Shown piece by piece: positions 8,907 to 17,733 of a DNA stretch of 64,000 nt. Position 1 is the first letter of the stretch; each line of letters starts with the position of its first letter. The position numbers and the translations under genes are program-made. The stretch comes from Methylomonas koyamae (GTDB lineage: Bacteria; Pseudomonadota; Gammaproteobacteria; Methylococcales; Methylomonadaceae). The stretch spans positions 1-64,000 of the forward strand of contig NZ_PPPU01000009.1 of assembly GCF_006483455.1 (NCBI RefSeq). Reading direction: 5' to 3'. The notes beneath the pieces are model-generated. The model searched no databases. It worked only from the letters and a program-made list of their open reading frames with translations, and had not been told where the DNA came from.

Positions 8907-10343
8907 GTGTTACTACGTATTTCGCTGTTTCTGCTATGTGCTTGCTCGCCAATCCTGGCTTGGGCCAGCGCAGACCCCGCCACCGCCCACGTTCTCGACC
9001 TGACCCATCATTGGGTCGGCTACTTGGCCATTTGCATCTTCTCGCTGGCCTATACCTTGGCCATGACCGAGGAAGTCACGGAACTGAACAAATCCAAACC
9101 GATGGTCTTGGCGGCAAGTTTGATCTGGGCTTTTATCGCCGGCGTCTACGTACACGGCGGCATGCGCGAGGAAGCCGGGCAAGCCTTCCGCGCCGCACTG
9201 ATCGGATATGCGGAGCTGTTTTTGTTCATCATGGTGTCTATGGCCTATTTGAACGCAATGGAAAATCGCGGCGTGTTCGATAATTTGCGGGTCTGGCTAC
9301 TGAGCAAGGGCTTCAGCTACCGCAAACTGTTCTGGATAACCGGCTGCATGTCGTTTTTCATGTCCTCGGTTTGTAACAATCTGACCACTGCCTTGTTGAT
9401 GGGCGCGGTAATTACGGCCATGGGCAAGGACAACCCTCGCTTCGTAACGCTGGCGGCTATCAATGTGGTCGTAGCCACTAACGCCGGCGGTTCGTTCAGT
9501 CCATTCGGCGATATCACCACGCTATTGGTCTGGCAAAGTGGAGTGGTGCCGTTCGCCGATTTCTTCTCGCTGTTCATTCCAGCTATCGTCAATTTTGCGC
9601 TGCCGGCAATCGTCATGCATTTCTGGATTCCGCGGGAATTTCCGGGGGCGGTCGGTCGAGCGCCAATTATGAAGCGCGGTGCATTAGCGATGATTGTGCT
9701 GTTTTTGTTGACCATCATTACCGCGGTCTGCTTCGAGAACTTTTTGAAACTGCCGCCCGCCGCCGGCATGCTGGCCGGTCTGACCTATCTCAAGTTTCTC
9801 GGTTATTACCTGCAAAAAACAGAAGGCAGAGCCAAGGGCAGCGACTTTGCCCACGTTTACAAATTATTCCAAGTGGAGCTGCCAGCTAGTCGCCAAGATC
9901 AGAAGTTCGACGTATTCAAAAGCGTCGCCCATCTGGAGTGGGACACCTTGCTGTTTTTCTACGGCGTAATGATGAGCGTTGGCGGTTTGAGTTTCATCGG
10001 CTACCTGACGATGGCCTCCAACGTGTTGTACATCGGCATGGACCCGACCATTGCCAACATTCTGGTCGGCATTTTTTCCGCCTTCATCGACAACGGCACA
10101 ATCATGTTCGCTGTGCTGACCATGCACCCGGATATCTCGCAAGGCCAATGGCTGTTAGTGACGCTGACTGCCGGTGTCGGCGGCAGCCTGTTGGCAATCG
10201 GCTCGGCGGCCGGCGTCGGTCTGATGGGGCAAATGAAGGGGGTTTACACCTTTAGCGCCCATTTGAAATGGATGCCGGTGATTTTACTGGGTTTCTTCGG
10301 CAGCATTGCCACCCATTTTTTGCTAAACGGCCATTATTTCTAA
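8907..10343 (+). CDS. nhaD: NhaD-type sodium/proton antiporter
   Basis: A 478-residue polytopic protein with an N-terminal signal-like segment ending near ILAWASAD, then about a dozen hydrophobic helices. SSVCNNLTTALLMG and TNAGGSFSPFGDITTLL are the discontinuous-helix signatures of the NhaD/ArsB superfamily. It would expel Na+ (or Li+) for H+ across the inner membrane, aiding salt and alkali tolerance. The start is GTG at 8907, preceded by AAAGGAG at 8893-8899, which decides the start. It stands alone, with the cold-shock gene downstream behind its own promoter. Confidence 0.9.
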   Translation: MLLRISLFLLCACSPILAWASADPATAHVLDLTHHWVGYLAICIFSLAYTLAMTEEVTELNKSKPMVLAASLIWAFIAGVYVHGGMREEAGQAFRAALIGYAELFLFIMVSMAYLNAMENRGVFDNLRVWLLSKGFSYRKLFWITGCMSFFMSSVCNNLTTALLMGAVITAMGKDNPRFVTLAAINVVVATNAGGSFSPFGDITTLLVWQSGVVPFADFFSLFIPAIVNFALPAIVMHFWIPREFPGAVGRAPIMKRGALAMIVLFLLTIITAVCFENFLKLPPAAGMLAGLTYLKFLGYYLQKTEGRAKGSDFAHVYKLFQVELPASRQDQKFDVFKSVAHLEWDTLLFFYGVMMSVGGLSFIGYLTMASNVLYIGMDPTIANILVGIFSAFIDNGTIMFAVLTMHPDISQGQWLLVTLTAGVGGSLLAIGSAAGVGLMGQMKGVYTFSAHLKWMPVILLGFFGSIATHFLLNGHYF

Positions 10344-10771
10344 CGTGGTCTCGGCGGCGACGGAGCGCTGCCCGTTTGGCCAATTGCCAAAAATACCAAA
10401 TTTGTATCGCCTTCAGCAAAATATTATCGGTTTGCCAGCGCCAACTGGAACTCTGGAGCCGGCCATAGCCCCATCAAAAAAGCATCATTAATTTCAATAA
10501 CTTGACTAAACTCCCTTTTGCCGACACACCTGTCCGCTTGCATTCGCCGCAGACACTACCGTGCAAAGCCGGGTCGTTAGGAGCAAAAATCGCTTTACTT
10601 TTTGTGGATAGCCGCGACGAGGCATGTATAATGAAGCCGATTTAGCTCGGTATCGTTGTCGCTTTTCAAGCTCGCAATAGGATCAACAAACTTTGTTTTC
10701 CGCTTACCCGCTTTAGTCACAAACCCTAGTTCCAAACCAGCGAATAGCACTTTTTAAAGCAAGAGAAATTT
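10344..10771. other. Intergenic region with cold-shock gene promoter and leader
   Basis: A 428-base gap. The 5' half holds a small hairpin (TTTGGC/GCCAAA near 10375-10391) shortly after nhaD, without a T-run on the plus strand. The 3' half holds the promoter of the cold-shock gene and its long untranslated leader. No protein-coding signal is seen. Confidence 0.5.
10602..10632 (+). promoter_or_regulatory. Candidate promoter of the cold-shock gene
   Basis: A perfect -10 hexamer TATAAT lies at 10627-10632, directly preceded by TG. The -35 region is poor (TTTGTGG at about the right distance). Transcription would start near 10639, giving a leader of roughly 130 bases before the ATG at 10772. Long structured leaders are typical of cspA-type genes and act in cold induction; the temperature response here is inferred. 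Confidence 0.5.
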
Positions 10772-10981
10772 ATGTCAGTTCAAGTAGAAGGCAAAGTTAA
10801 ATGGTTCAACGATGAAAAAGGTTTCGGCTTCATCGAACAAGAGGGCGGCAAAGATGTGTTTGTGCATTTCAGCGCAATCAACGGCAGCGGCCGCAGAACT
10901 TTGAAAGAAGGCCAAAAAGTCACGATGGAAGTGACCAACGGCCAAAAAGGCCCACAAGCGGAAAACGTTACTCCGTTATAA
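10772..10981 (+). CDS. Cold-shock protein, CspA family
   Basis: A 69-residue single cold-shock domain. RNP1 (KGFGFIEQ) and RNP2 (DVFVHF) are intact, so it should bind single-stranded RNA/DNA and act as an RNA chaperone. Length and sequence are standard. The leader is long, an AAGAGAAA Shine-Dalgarno-like stretch precedes the ATG, and a strong terminator follows eight bases after the stop. It is monocistronic. Confidence 0.95.
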   Translation: MSVQVEGKVKWFNDEKGFGFIEQEGGKDVFVHFSAINGSGRRTLKEGQKVTMEVTNGQKGPQAENVTPL

Positions 10982-10988
10982 GCCCGAT

Positions 10989-11017
10989 AAAAAAGCCGCC
11001 TCACCAGCGGCTTTTTT
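10989..11017. terminator. Bidirectional rho-independent terminator between csp and rimO
   Basis: GCCGC (10995-10999) pairs with GCGGC (11007-11011), flanked by six A before and six T after, which also pair. The symmetric A/T flanks make it work in both directions, ending the cold-shock transcript on plus and the convergent rimO transcript on minus; rimO ends at 11019. Confidence 0.9.
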
Positions 11018-11018
11018 G

Positions 11019-12329
11019 TTAGACCAGTTTGGCCCACAGGTCGTAGTCGTCGGCGTCTTCGATTTCGACGTCGACGAAGCTTCCAACCTGCAGGTGGCTT
11101 GCGCCGTCGATGAACACTTGACCGTCGATTTCGGGGGCATCGCTTCTGCTGCGCGCCACCGCCCCTTCTTCGACGACCTCGTCGATCAAGACGGTCTCAC
11201 GGCATCCTATCCGTCGCTGTAAGCGTTCGGCGCTGATCGCAGCCTGATGCTCCATAAACCGCGCCAACCGCTCCTGCTTGACCTGTTCCGGCACCGCATC
11301 CGGCAGCGCGTTTGCCGCCGCGCCCTTAACCGGCGAATAGGCAAAACAACCGACCCGATCCATTTGCGCTTCGCTCAAAAACTGCAACAGCTCTTCGAAT
11401 TCCTGCTCGGTTTCGCCGGGAAAACCGACGATGAAGGTGCTACGAATGGTTAAATCAGGACAAATGTTGCGCCAGGCACGGATACGCTCCAGATTGTTTT
11501 CCGCCGCAGCCGGCCGCTTCATCAGCTTCAAAATTCGGCTGCTGGCATGTTGAAACGGAATATCCAGATACGGCAAAATTTTCCCGTCGGCCATCAACGG
11601 CACCACATCGTCAACATGCGGATAGGGATAGACGTAATGCATCCGCACCCAAACTCCCAGCTCGCCCAATGCCGCCGCCAAATCCTTGAAACGGGTTTGG
11701 TAGTCGCGGCCGCGCCAAGCCCGGCTTTGGTAGTGTAAATCCAGGCCATAAGCGCTGGTATCCTGCGATACGATCAACAGCTCTTTTACACCGGCGGCAG
11801 CCAGGCGTTCCGCCTCGGCCATAACGTCGTCGATCGGCCGGCTGACCAGGTCGCCACGCATCGACGGAATGATGCAAAAGGTACAGCGGTGGTTGCAGCC
11901 TTCCGAAATCTTCAAGTAGGCGTAATGCTTGGGCGTCAATTTGATGCCTTGCGGCGGTAACAGCTCCAGGAAGGGATTGTGCGCCGGCGGCAAGTGTTCG
12001 TGTACCGCGTCCAGCACCTCGTCGGTGGCGTGGGCGCCGGTAATTTTCAGCACTTGCGGATGGCGGGCCAGAATCTCGTCCTGCCGCGCCCCCAGACAAC
12101 CGGTGACGATGACCCTGCCGTTTTCGGCCAAAGCTTCGCCGATGCTGTCCAGCGACTCTTCCACCGCGGCATCGATAAAGCCGCAAGTATTGACGATAAC
12201 CAGATCGGAATCCTTGTAATTCGGCGAAACCTGGTAGCCCTCGGACCGCAAGCGGGTCAAAATCTGCTCGCTATCGACCAGCGCTTTCGGGCAACCCAAA
12301 CTGATAAAACCAACACGCGGATTAGTCAT
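11019..12329 (-). CDS. rimO: Ribosomal protein S12 (Asp89) methylthiotransferase RimO
   Basis: A 436-residue radical-SAM methylthiotransferase. The N-terminal UPF0004 domain begins [15 protein letters not shown] and carries NTCGF and TGCLGA cysteines for the auxiliary [4Fe-4S] cluster. The radical-SAM core has CNHRCTFC (CX3CX2C). A C-terminal TRAM domain follows. [10 protein letters not shown] and [18 protein letters not shown] fit RimO rather than MiaB. It is last in a minus-strand set after the SMR exporter, tusB and the DsrC/TusE gene, and shares the terminator with csp. Confidence 0.95.
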   Translation of the reverse strand: MTNPRVGFISLGCPKALVDSEQILTRLRSEGYQVSPNYKDSDLVIVNTCGFIDAAVEESLDSIGEALAENGRVIVTGCLGARQDEILARHPQVLKITGAHATDEVLDAVHEHLPPAHNPFLELLPPQGIKLTPKHYAYLKISEGCNHRCTFCIIPSMRGDLVSRPIDDVMAEAERLAAAGVKELLIVSQDTSAYGLDLHYQSRAWRGRDYQTRFKDLAAALGELGVWVRMHYVYPYPHVDDVVPLMADGKILPYLDIPFQHASSRILKLMKRPAAAENNLERIRAWRNICPDLTIRSTFIVGFPGETEQEFEELLQFLSEAQMDRVGCFAYSPVKGAAANALPDAVPEQVKQERLARFMEHQAAISAERLQRRIGCRETVLIDEVVEEGAVARSRSDAPEIDGQVFIDGASHLQVGSFVDVEIEDADDYDLWAKLV

Positions 12330-12347
12330 TAAATTCTCTCGAAATCG

Positions 12348-12677
12348 TTATAAACAAGTGGGCGGTTTCGGCAAGCCGGCTATCTTGCAAGCGTATTTCA
12401 GCGGCCCTTTGGGAAATAGTTTTTGCAGATAGCGGCTATTGCCTTTGTCTTCGCCAAATTGCTTGCGCACTGCGGCGACAAACATCCGGGCATTGGGCAG
12501 GTGTTTAAAGCGGGCGTAGTAGTCGCGGATGAAATACAGGATTTCCCAATGCGCATCCTCCAGTTCCAACGCTTCTGCCTGTGCTAACACCTCGGCGACG
12601 CGTCGGTTCCATTGCGCTGCGTCGCGCAAGAAACCGTCTGCCGTGGTGTCCAAAACCGCGCCGTCGTAAATCAACAC
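12348..12677 (-). CDS. tusE: TusE/DsrC/DsvC-family sulfur relay protein, two-cysteine type
   Basis: A 109-residue sulfur-carrier protein. The C-terminal arm reads YACKIAGLPKPPTCL, with Cys97 and the penultimate Cys108 spaced CX10C, as in DsrC. The E. coli TusE arm, as I recall it, keeps only the last cysteine. GTG start at 12677, overlapping the stop of tusB by seven bases. TusE takes persulfide sulfur from TusBCD to MnmA for 2-thiouridine; DsrC carries trisulfide in sulfur oxidation or sulfite reduction. The neighbouring tusB favours the relay role, but the second cysteine keeps a DsrC-like role open. Confidence 0.85.
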   Translation of the reverse strand: MLIYDGAVLDTTADGFLRDAAQWNRRVAEVLAQAEALELEDAHWEILYFIRDYYARFKHLPNARMFVAAVRKQFGEDKGNSRYLQKLFPKGPLKYACKIAGLPKPPTCL

Positions 12678-12964
12678 CAGGAATGGATCGCGGGGTGTTT
12701 AACGGTCAGCTCGACCAGCCCAGCGTAATCTATGGGTTCCACACCGGGCAACAGCCGCCCCGCTTGTAAGCCATACGCCTCGACCATGTCCCGCATCGCA
12801 TAGACTTGGCAGGCTCGCGCCATGACCTGCTGCAACAGCCGGTTATCTTGATGGCCGCGTAACGCACCGCAGACCGTGGCATCCAGCAACACGATATCGT
12901 CGCCGGGCGCCATTCTCGCAAACACCTCGGCCTGCAACGGCAATTGCGACAACAAATGCAACAT
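12671..12964 (-). CDS. tusB: TusB/DsrH-family sulfur relay protein
   Basis: A 97-residue protein starting MLHLLSQLPLQAEV. MLHLL, the central DDIVLLDATVCGA and the aspartate/valine-rich strands match TusB/DsrH, the smallest subunit of the TusBCD hexamer. The ATG at 12964 overlaps the SMR gene's stop (TGATG), and its own stop overlaps the DsrC/TusE start, so the three genes are coupled. TusC and TusD are not in this window. Confidence 0.75.
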   Translation of the reverse strand: MLHLLSQLPLQAEVFARMAPGDDIVLLDATVCGALRGHQDNRLLQQVMARACQVYAMRDMVEAYGLQAGRLLPGVEPIDYAGLVELTVKHPAIHSWC

Positions 12965-13284
12965 CACTCGGCGTGGGTCAGTTTCAGGCCGACGATACCG
13001 ACGACAATAAACATAATCGACGCCAGCCGCACCCAGTCGGCAGGCTCCTTAAACCAAAGGACACCGATCACGGCAACGCCGACCGCCCCCATGCCGGTCC
13101 AAACCGCATAGGCGGTTCCCAACGGCAAAGTACGGATAGCCAACATCAGCAAGTAAAAGCTGGCGATACCGGAGACGCCGGTTACCACACTAGGCCATAG
13201 CTTGGTGAAGCCATCGTTATATTTCAGACTTACTGCAAACACGATTTCCGAACACCCCGCCACCAACAACAGCAACCAACCCAT
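12964..13284 (-). CDS. SMR-family exporter, SugE/Gdx type
   Basis: A 106-residue, four-helix small multidrug resistance protein. Glu14 of CSEIVFAVSLKY is the membrane-embedded carboxylate. KTLPLGTAYAVWTG-like sequence (here RTLPLGTAYAVWTG) and VGLKL at the end match the SugE/Gdx guanidinium-exporter subgroup better than EmrE. The ATG at 13284 follows GGCAGGAG; the TTG just upstream is rejected. No guanidine riboswitch was recognised in the short gap upstream. First gene of the tusB-tusE-rimO transcription direction. Confidence 0.85.
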   Translation of the reverse strand: MGWLLLLVAGCSEIVFAVSLKYNDGFTKLWPSVVTGVSGIASFYLLMLAIRTLPLGTAYAVWTGMGAVGVAVIGVLWFKEPADWVRLASIMFIVVGIVGLKLTHAE

Positions 13285-13363
13285 CAAAACTCCTGCCTAT
13301 ACACTATAATCCTGCTTATTTTACAATAGCCCTTTCCGCACACCGCAATATTTAGCAACTTTA

Positions 13364-14125
13364 ATGGAAAAAGAATCCGACTATCTTGTTAGAGGCTCCA
13401 AACTGGTTTTTGGCCACCTGACCGATCTGGTAAAGAAAAAGTGCATCATTTCTGCGCACTTTGGCGAACACAACCAATCGTTTTTGACCACGATTATCGA
13501 TCTCGACCAGAAAGCCAACCTGTTGGCACTCGATGTCGCGCCCACCGAGTTGTTGAACAAACAGTTGCTGAATTCGCCCAAAGTGCTGTTCCGCACCGAA
13601 TACGAAGGGATCAAGGTCTCCTTCCGCGGCAAATCGATCAAGAAATCGCAAAGTGACGGCCACCCGGTACTTGCAATGCCGATTCCAGACGCGATTTTCT
13701 GGATGCAGCGCCGCCAGTTCTACCGGGTTAAAGTACCGCTTTCGCATGCCAACAGCCTGTGCGTAATGATGTTTACCCCGCCCCAGGATCCTGACGACAT
13801 CGAGAATACAGAACCCACGGTGCTAAAAGCCTCATTTAGGTTGGTCGATCTGAGCTTTTCCGGGTTTGCATTTCTGAATCCGGATTCGCAATTCGACAAA
13901 TATCTGAATCCGGAAGACAAGCATGAAGGCTGCATGATGTATCTGCACGACGGCGGACAAGCCAAAATCAGCTTCGAAATCAAAGAAATAACCCGAGTAC
14001 GCGCCACCGTGACCGGTACTCAGCAGCGAGTCGGCTGTCGTTTCACCGACATTCCGCCGGCGTTCGAAACCAATATTCAACGCTACATGCAGGATATCGA
14101 GATCCAACAAAAAAACTTGGCTTGA
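13364..14125 (+). CDS. YcgR-like PilZ-domain c-di-GMP receptor
   Basis: A 253-residue cytoplasmic protein. Residues about 10-105 resemble the YcgR N-terminal domain. A PilZ domain follows, with QRRQFYRV supplying the RXXXR arginines and DLSFSGFAFL the (D/N)XSXXG element. Such proteins bind c-di-GMP and act as flagellar brakes or other motility and secretion effectors. No flagellar gene is nearby, so the partner is unknown. It could respond to the GGEEF cyclase at 43.4 kb, but that link is speculative. Confidence 0.85.
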   Translation: MEKESDYLVRGSKLVFGHLTDLVKKKCIISAHFGEHNQSFLTTIIDLDQKANLLALDVAPTELLNKQLLNSPKVLFRTEYEGIKVSFRGKSIKKSQSDGHPVLAMPIPDAIFWMQRRQFYRVKVPLSHANSLCVMMFTPPQDPDDIENTEPTVLKASFRLVDLSFSGFAFLNPDSQFDKYLNPEDKHEGCMMYLHDGGQAKISFEIKEITRVRATVTGTQQRVGCRFTDIPPAFETNIQRYMQDIEIQQKNLA

Positions 14126-14234
14126 TCCTAAAAAACGCTGGCACGCGGCCTTCCTCCAGACAAGACCTACAGCCACTCCGTTTGCCAGTTAGCCTGGCCT
14201 CACTGTCGTTCCCGCTATACCCATTCCAATTGCC

Positions 14235-17200
14235 ATGAACGCGTCTCCGCTACAACTTCCCGAATTACCGAAACAGTCCACCCAAGCCCATATCTGGCGC
14301 GACCTAGCCGGCTGCGGCGATGCGCTGGCGCTCGCCACGGCGATCGCCAGCGAAAAACGCTTGGCCGTCATCGTCACACCGGACACGCAAACCGCGTTGC
14401 GCCTGGAGCACGAACTGGGCTTTTTTCTGGACAGCGCCTATCCGATATTGCAATTTCCGGACTGGGAAACCCTGCCCTACGATGTGTTTTCGCCGTTGCC
14501 GGAAATCATTTCCGAACGCTTGCGTACGCTGGCCCTGCTCCCGGAAACCAAGCGCGGCGCACTGATCGTACCGATCTCGACCTTGATGCACCGGCTGGCG
14601 CCGCGCGAACACATCCTGGCCCACAGTTTTGCCATTGAAGTCGGCGGCACCTTGAGCCTGGACCTGACCCGCGCCAAATTGGAAGCGGTGGGTTACCAGT
14701 GCGTATCGCAGGTGTATCAGCACGGCGAATTCGCGGTACGCGGCTCGATTTTGGACCTGTTCCCGATGGGCTCCAAGCAGCCGTACCGGATCGAGCTGTT
14801 CGACGACGACGTCGAATCGATCCGCAGTTTCGATCCCGACACGCAGATGTCGCAGGACAAAATGCAAAAAGTCGAATTGTTCCCGGCCCGCGAATTTCCA
14901 TTTACCGACGACGCGATCAAACGCTTCCGCCAGGCCTTTCGCGAGCAATTCCCCGACGCCTCGCCGAAAAACAATCTGTACGTCGACGTCTCCAAGCAAA
15001 TCGCCCCGGCCGGCATCGAATATTATTTGCCGCTGTTCGTCGAGCGCACCGAATCGCTGTTCGATTACTTGCCGAGCAGCGCGCTATTCGTGCTACCGGC
15101 CGAATTTGAAACCGGTGCCGGCCAGTTTTACGCCGAGGCCGAAGAGCGTTATCAGCAACGCAAATACGACGTCGACAGGCCGCTATTGCCGCCGCAGCGC
15201 CTGTTTTTAGCCGCCGACGAATTGGCTGGCAAAACCCAAGCTTTCAGCCGCATCGTGCTGGACCACCAAGGTGAACAAGGCGAATCGCTGCATTGCCAAA
15301 CGTTGCCCGATGTCGCCATCGATAGCCGCTTGAAAGAACCGGCGCAGCGCCTGCGCCAGTTCATCGAAGGCTTTGCCGGCAAAATCCTGTTCGTTGCCGA
15401 GACTGCCGGCCACCGCGAGGGCCTGATCGAGAAACTGAAAAGCGTCAAACTGGCCGCCAAGCAAGTCCAAAGCTGGCCGGAATTTCTGCAAAGCGAACAG
15501 TCGCCGTGCATCGTCGTCGCGCCGATGGATCACGGGCTGTTGCTCGACCAACCGAAGCTGGCCATCATCACCGAAAGCCAGCTCAGCGGCGAAAAAGTCC
15601 AGCAGCGCCGGCGCCGGGCCAAATCCGCCGCCCGGGCACTGGAAAACATCTTCAACAACCTCGACGAGCTGACGATAGGCTCGCCGGTGGTCCACCAGGA
15701 ACATGGCGTCGGCCGCTATCTGGGGCTGCAGACTCTGACCGTCGGCGGCATCGAAGCCGAGTTTCTGATGCTGGAATATGCCGGCGGCGACAAGATTTAC
15801 GTACCGGTCGCGTCGCTGCATCTGATTGGCCGCTACAGCGGCGTCAGCGCCGAAAACGCCCCCTTACACAAACTCGGCACCGAGCAATGGAGCAAGGCCA
15901 AGCAAAAGGCCATGGAGCGGGCCCGCGACGTGGCCGCCGAATTGCTGGACATCCACGCCAAACGCGCCGCGCGCGGCGGCTTTGCCTTTAGCTTCGACAA
16001 TAGCGACTACAACGCCTTTGCCGCCGGCTTCCCGTTCGAGGAAACCCCCGATCAGCTCAGCGCCATCGAAGCGATTTTGCAAGATATGGCTGCGCCGCAA
16101 CCGATGGACCGCGTAGTATGCGGCGACGTCGGCTTCGGCAAGACCGAAGTGGCGATGCGTGCGGCCTTTGTGGCGGTGCAAAGCGGCAAACAGGTGGCGG
16201 TGCTGGTGCCAACCACCCTGCTGGCGCAGCAACACTATCAAAACTTCCGCGACCGCTTTGCCGACTGGCCGGTGCGCATTGAAGTCACCTCCCGTTTCGT
16301 CACCGCCAAACAGCAAACCGCCATCGCCGACGATCTGGCCGAGGGCAAGGTCGACATCGTCATCGGCACCCATAAGCTGCTTTCCAAGGATATGAAATAC
16401 AAGGCCTTGGGCTTGGTGATCATCGACGAGGAACACCGCTTCGGCGTCACTCAAAAAGAGCATTTCAAAAAGCTGCGCAGCGAACTGGACTTGCTGACAC
16501 TGACCGCAACGCCAATCCCGAGAACCTTGAACATGGCCATGGCCGGCCTACGTGATATTTCCATCATCGCCACGCCGCCGCCGAACCGCCATGCGATCAA
16601 AACCTTCGTCAGCGAATGGATCGATTCGCAAGTCCAGGAAGCCTGCCAGCGCGAAATCAAACGCGGCGGTCAGGTATTCTTCCTGCACAACGACGTCAAG
16701 ACCATGGACAAAATGATGCGCGAATTGGCCGAGCTGGTGCCGGAAGCGCGGATTCAGATCGCCCACGGCCAGATGGCCGAGCGCGAGCTGGAGCAAATCA
16801 TGCTGGATTTTTATCACCAGCGTTTTAATGTGCTAATCGCCACCACCATCATCGAAAGCGGTATCGACATCCCCAGCGCCAACACCATTGTCATCAACCG
16901 GGCCGACAAGCTGGGCCTGGCCCAGTTGCACCAGTTGCGCGGCCGGGTCGGTCGGTCGCATCACCGCGCGTATGCCTACTGCATCGTGCCGCCGAAAACG
17001 CTAATGACCAAGGACGCCATCAAGCGCCTGGAAGCCTTCGAGACCTCCGGCGAACTCGGCGCCGGCTTCATGCTGTCCTCGCACGACATGGAAATCCGCG
17101 GCGCCGGCGAGTTGCTGGGCGACGAACAAAGCGGACAGATTCAGGAAATCGGCTTTACCTTGTACACCGAGTTGCTGGAGCGCGCCGTCAAAGCCTTGAA

Positions 17201-17696
17201 ATCCGGCAAGCAGCCGGAACTGGACGCGCCTTTGGACTATGGCCCGGAAGTCGATCTGCAAGTAGCAGCCTTGATTCCGGAAGACTATTTGCCGGACATC
17301 CACGCCCGCCTTGTTTTGTACAAACGCATCGCCAGCGCCGAAACCGAAGACGATTTGCGCAAGTTAAAAATCGAAATGATCGACCGCTTTGGCCTATTGC
17401 CGGATCAGGTCAAAGCCTTGTTCGCGGTCACAGAACTGAAGCAACAAGCCGCGCATCTGGGCATCCGCAAAATTGAAGCCCACGCCACCGGCGGCCGCAT
17501 CGTGTTTACCGCCACGCCGCAAATCGATACCGGCGAGTTGATCTTGATGATCCAAAGCCAGTCGCAGGTGTATAAATTCGACGGCGCGGATAAATTGAGG
17601 TTTACCCAGACTCTTAAGGATATGGAGGATAAGGTGGCGTTTTTGGAGAAGTTGTTGTCGAGGTTGGCACCTAGTTCGGCATCAAGCATAGGCTGA
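14235..17696 (+). CDS. mfd: Transcription-repair coupling factor Mfd
   Basis: A 1153-residue SF2 translocase, the standard Mfd length. In order: UvrB-homology modules at the N-terminus, the CarD-like RNA-polymerase-interaction domain (GSPVVHQEHGVGRYLGL), and the RecG-like motor with Walker A CGDVGFGKTEVAMRAA, DEEH box and LTATPIPRTLNMA. Motif VI follows in QLRGRVGRSHHRAYAYC, then the C-terminal TRCF domain. It removes RNA polymerase stalled at lesions and recruits UvrA. No clear Shine-Dalgarno precedes the ATG. It is separate from the Mrr gene by 37 bases. Confidence 0.97.
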   Translation: MNASPLQLPELPKQSTQAHIWRDLAGCGDALALATAIASEKRLAVIVTPDTQTALRLEHELGFFLDSAYPILQFPDWETLPYDVFSPLPEIISERLRTLALLPETKRGALIVPISTLMHRLAPREHILAHSFAIEVGGTLSLDLTRAKLEAVGYQCVSQVYQHGEFAVRGSILDLFPMGSKQPYRIELFDDDVESIRSFDPDTQMSQDKMQKVELFPAREFPFTDDAIKRFRQAFREQFPDASPKNNLYVDVSKQIAPAGIEYYLPLFVERTESLFDYLPSSALFVLPAEFETGAGQFYAEAEERYQQRKYDVDRPLLPPQRLFLAADELAGKTQAFSRIVLDHQGEQGESLHCQTLPDVAIDSRLKEPAQRLRQFIEGFAGKILFVAETAGHREGLIEKLKSVKLAAKQVQSWPEFLQSEQSPCIVVAPMDHGLLLDQPKLAIITESQLSGEKVQQRRRRAKSAARALENIFNNLDELTIGSPVVHQEHGVGRYLGLQTLTVGGIEAEFLMLEYAGGDKIYVPVASLHLIGRYSGVSAENAPLHKLGTEQWSKAKQKAMERARDVAAELLDIHAKRAARGGFAFSFDNSDYNAFAAGFPFEETPDQLSAIEAILQDMAAPQPMDRVVCGDVGFGKTEVAMRAAFVAVQSGKQVAVLVPTTLLAQQHYQNFRDRFADWPVRIEVTSRFVTAKQQTAIADDLAEGKVDIVIGTHKLLSKDMKYKALGLVIIDEEHRFGVTQKEHFKKLRSELDLLTLTATPIPRTLNMAMAGLRDISIIATPPPNRHAIKTFVSEWIDSQVQEACQREIKRGGQVFFLHNDVKTMDKMMRELAELVPEARIQIAHGQMAERELEQIMLDFYHQRFNVLIATTIIESGIDIPSANTIVINRADKLGLAQLHQLRGRVGRSHHRAYAYCIVPPKTLMTKDAIKRLEAFETSGELGAGFMLSSHDMEIRGAGELLGDEQSGQIQEIGFTLYTELLERAVKALKSGKQPELDAPLDYGPEVDLQVAALIPEDYLPDIHARLVLYKRIASAETEDDLRKLKIEMIDRFGLLPDQVKALFAVTELKQQAAHLGIRKIEAHATGGRIVFTATPQIDTGELILMIQSQSQVYKFDGADKLRFTQTLKDMEDKVAFLEKLLSRLAPSSASSIG

Positions 17697-17733
17697 CGAT
17701 TTCCTACTCATTAGGCAATAACGGACACGTAAC

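Noticed and set aside
13285-13363. Guanidine riboswitch before the SMR exporter gene
   Set aside because: The gap is short and shows no pair of ACGR-loop hairpins or ykkC-like conserved sequence.
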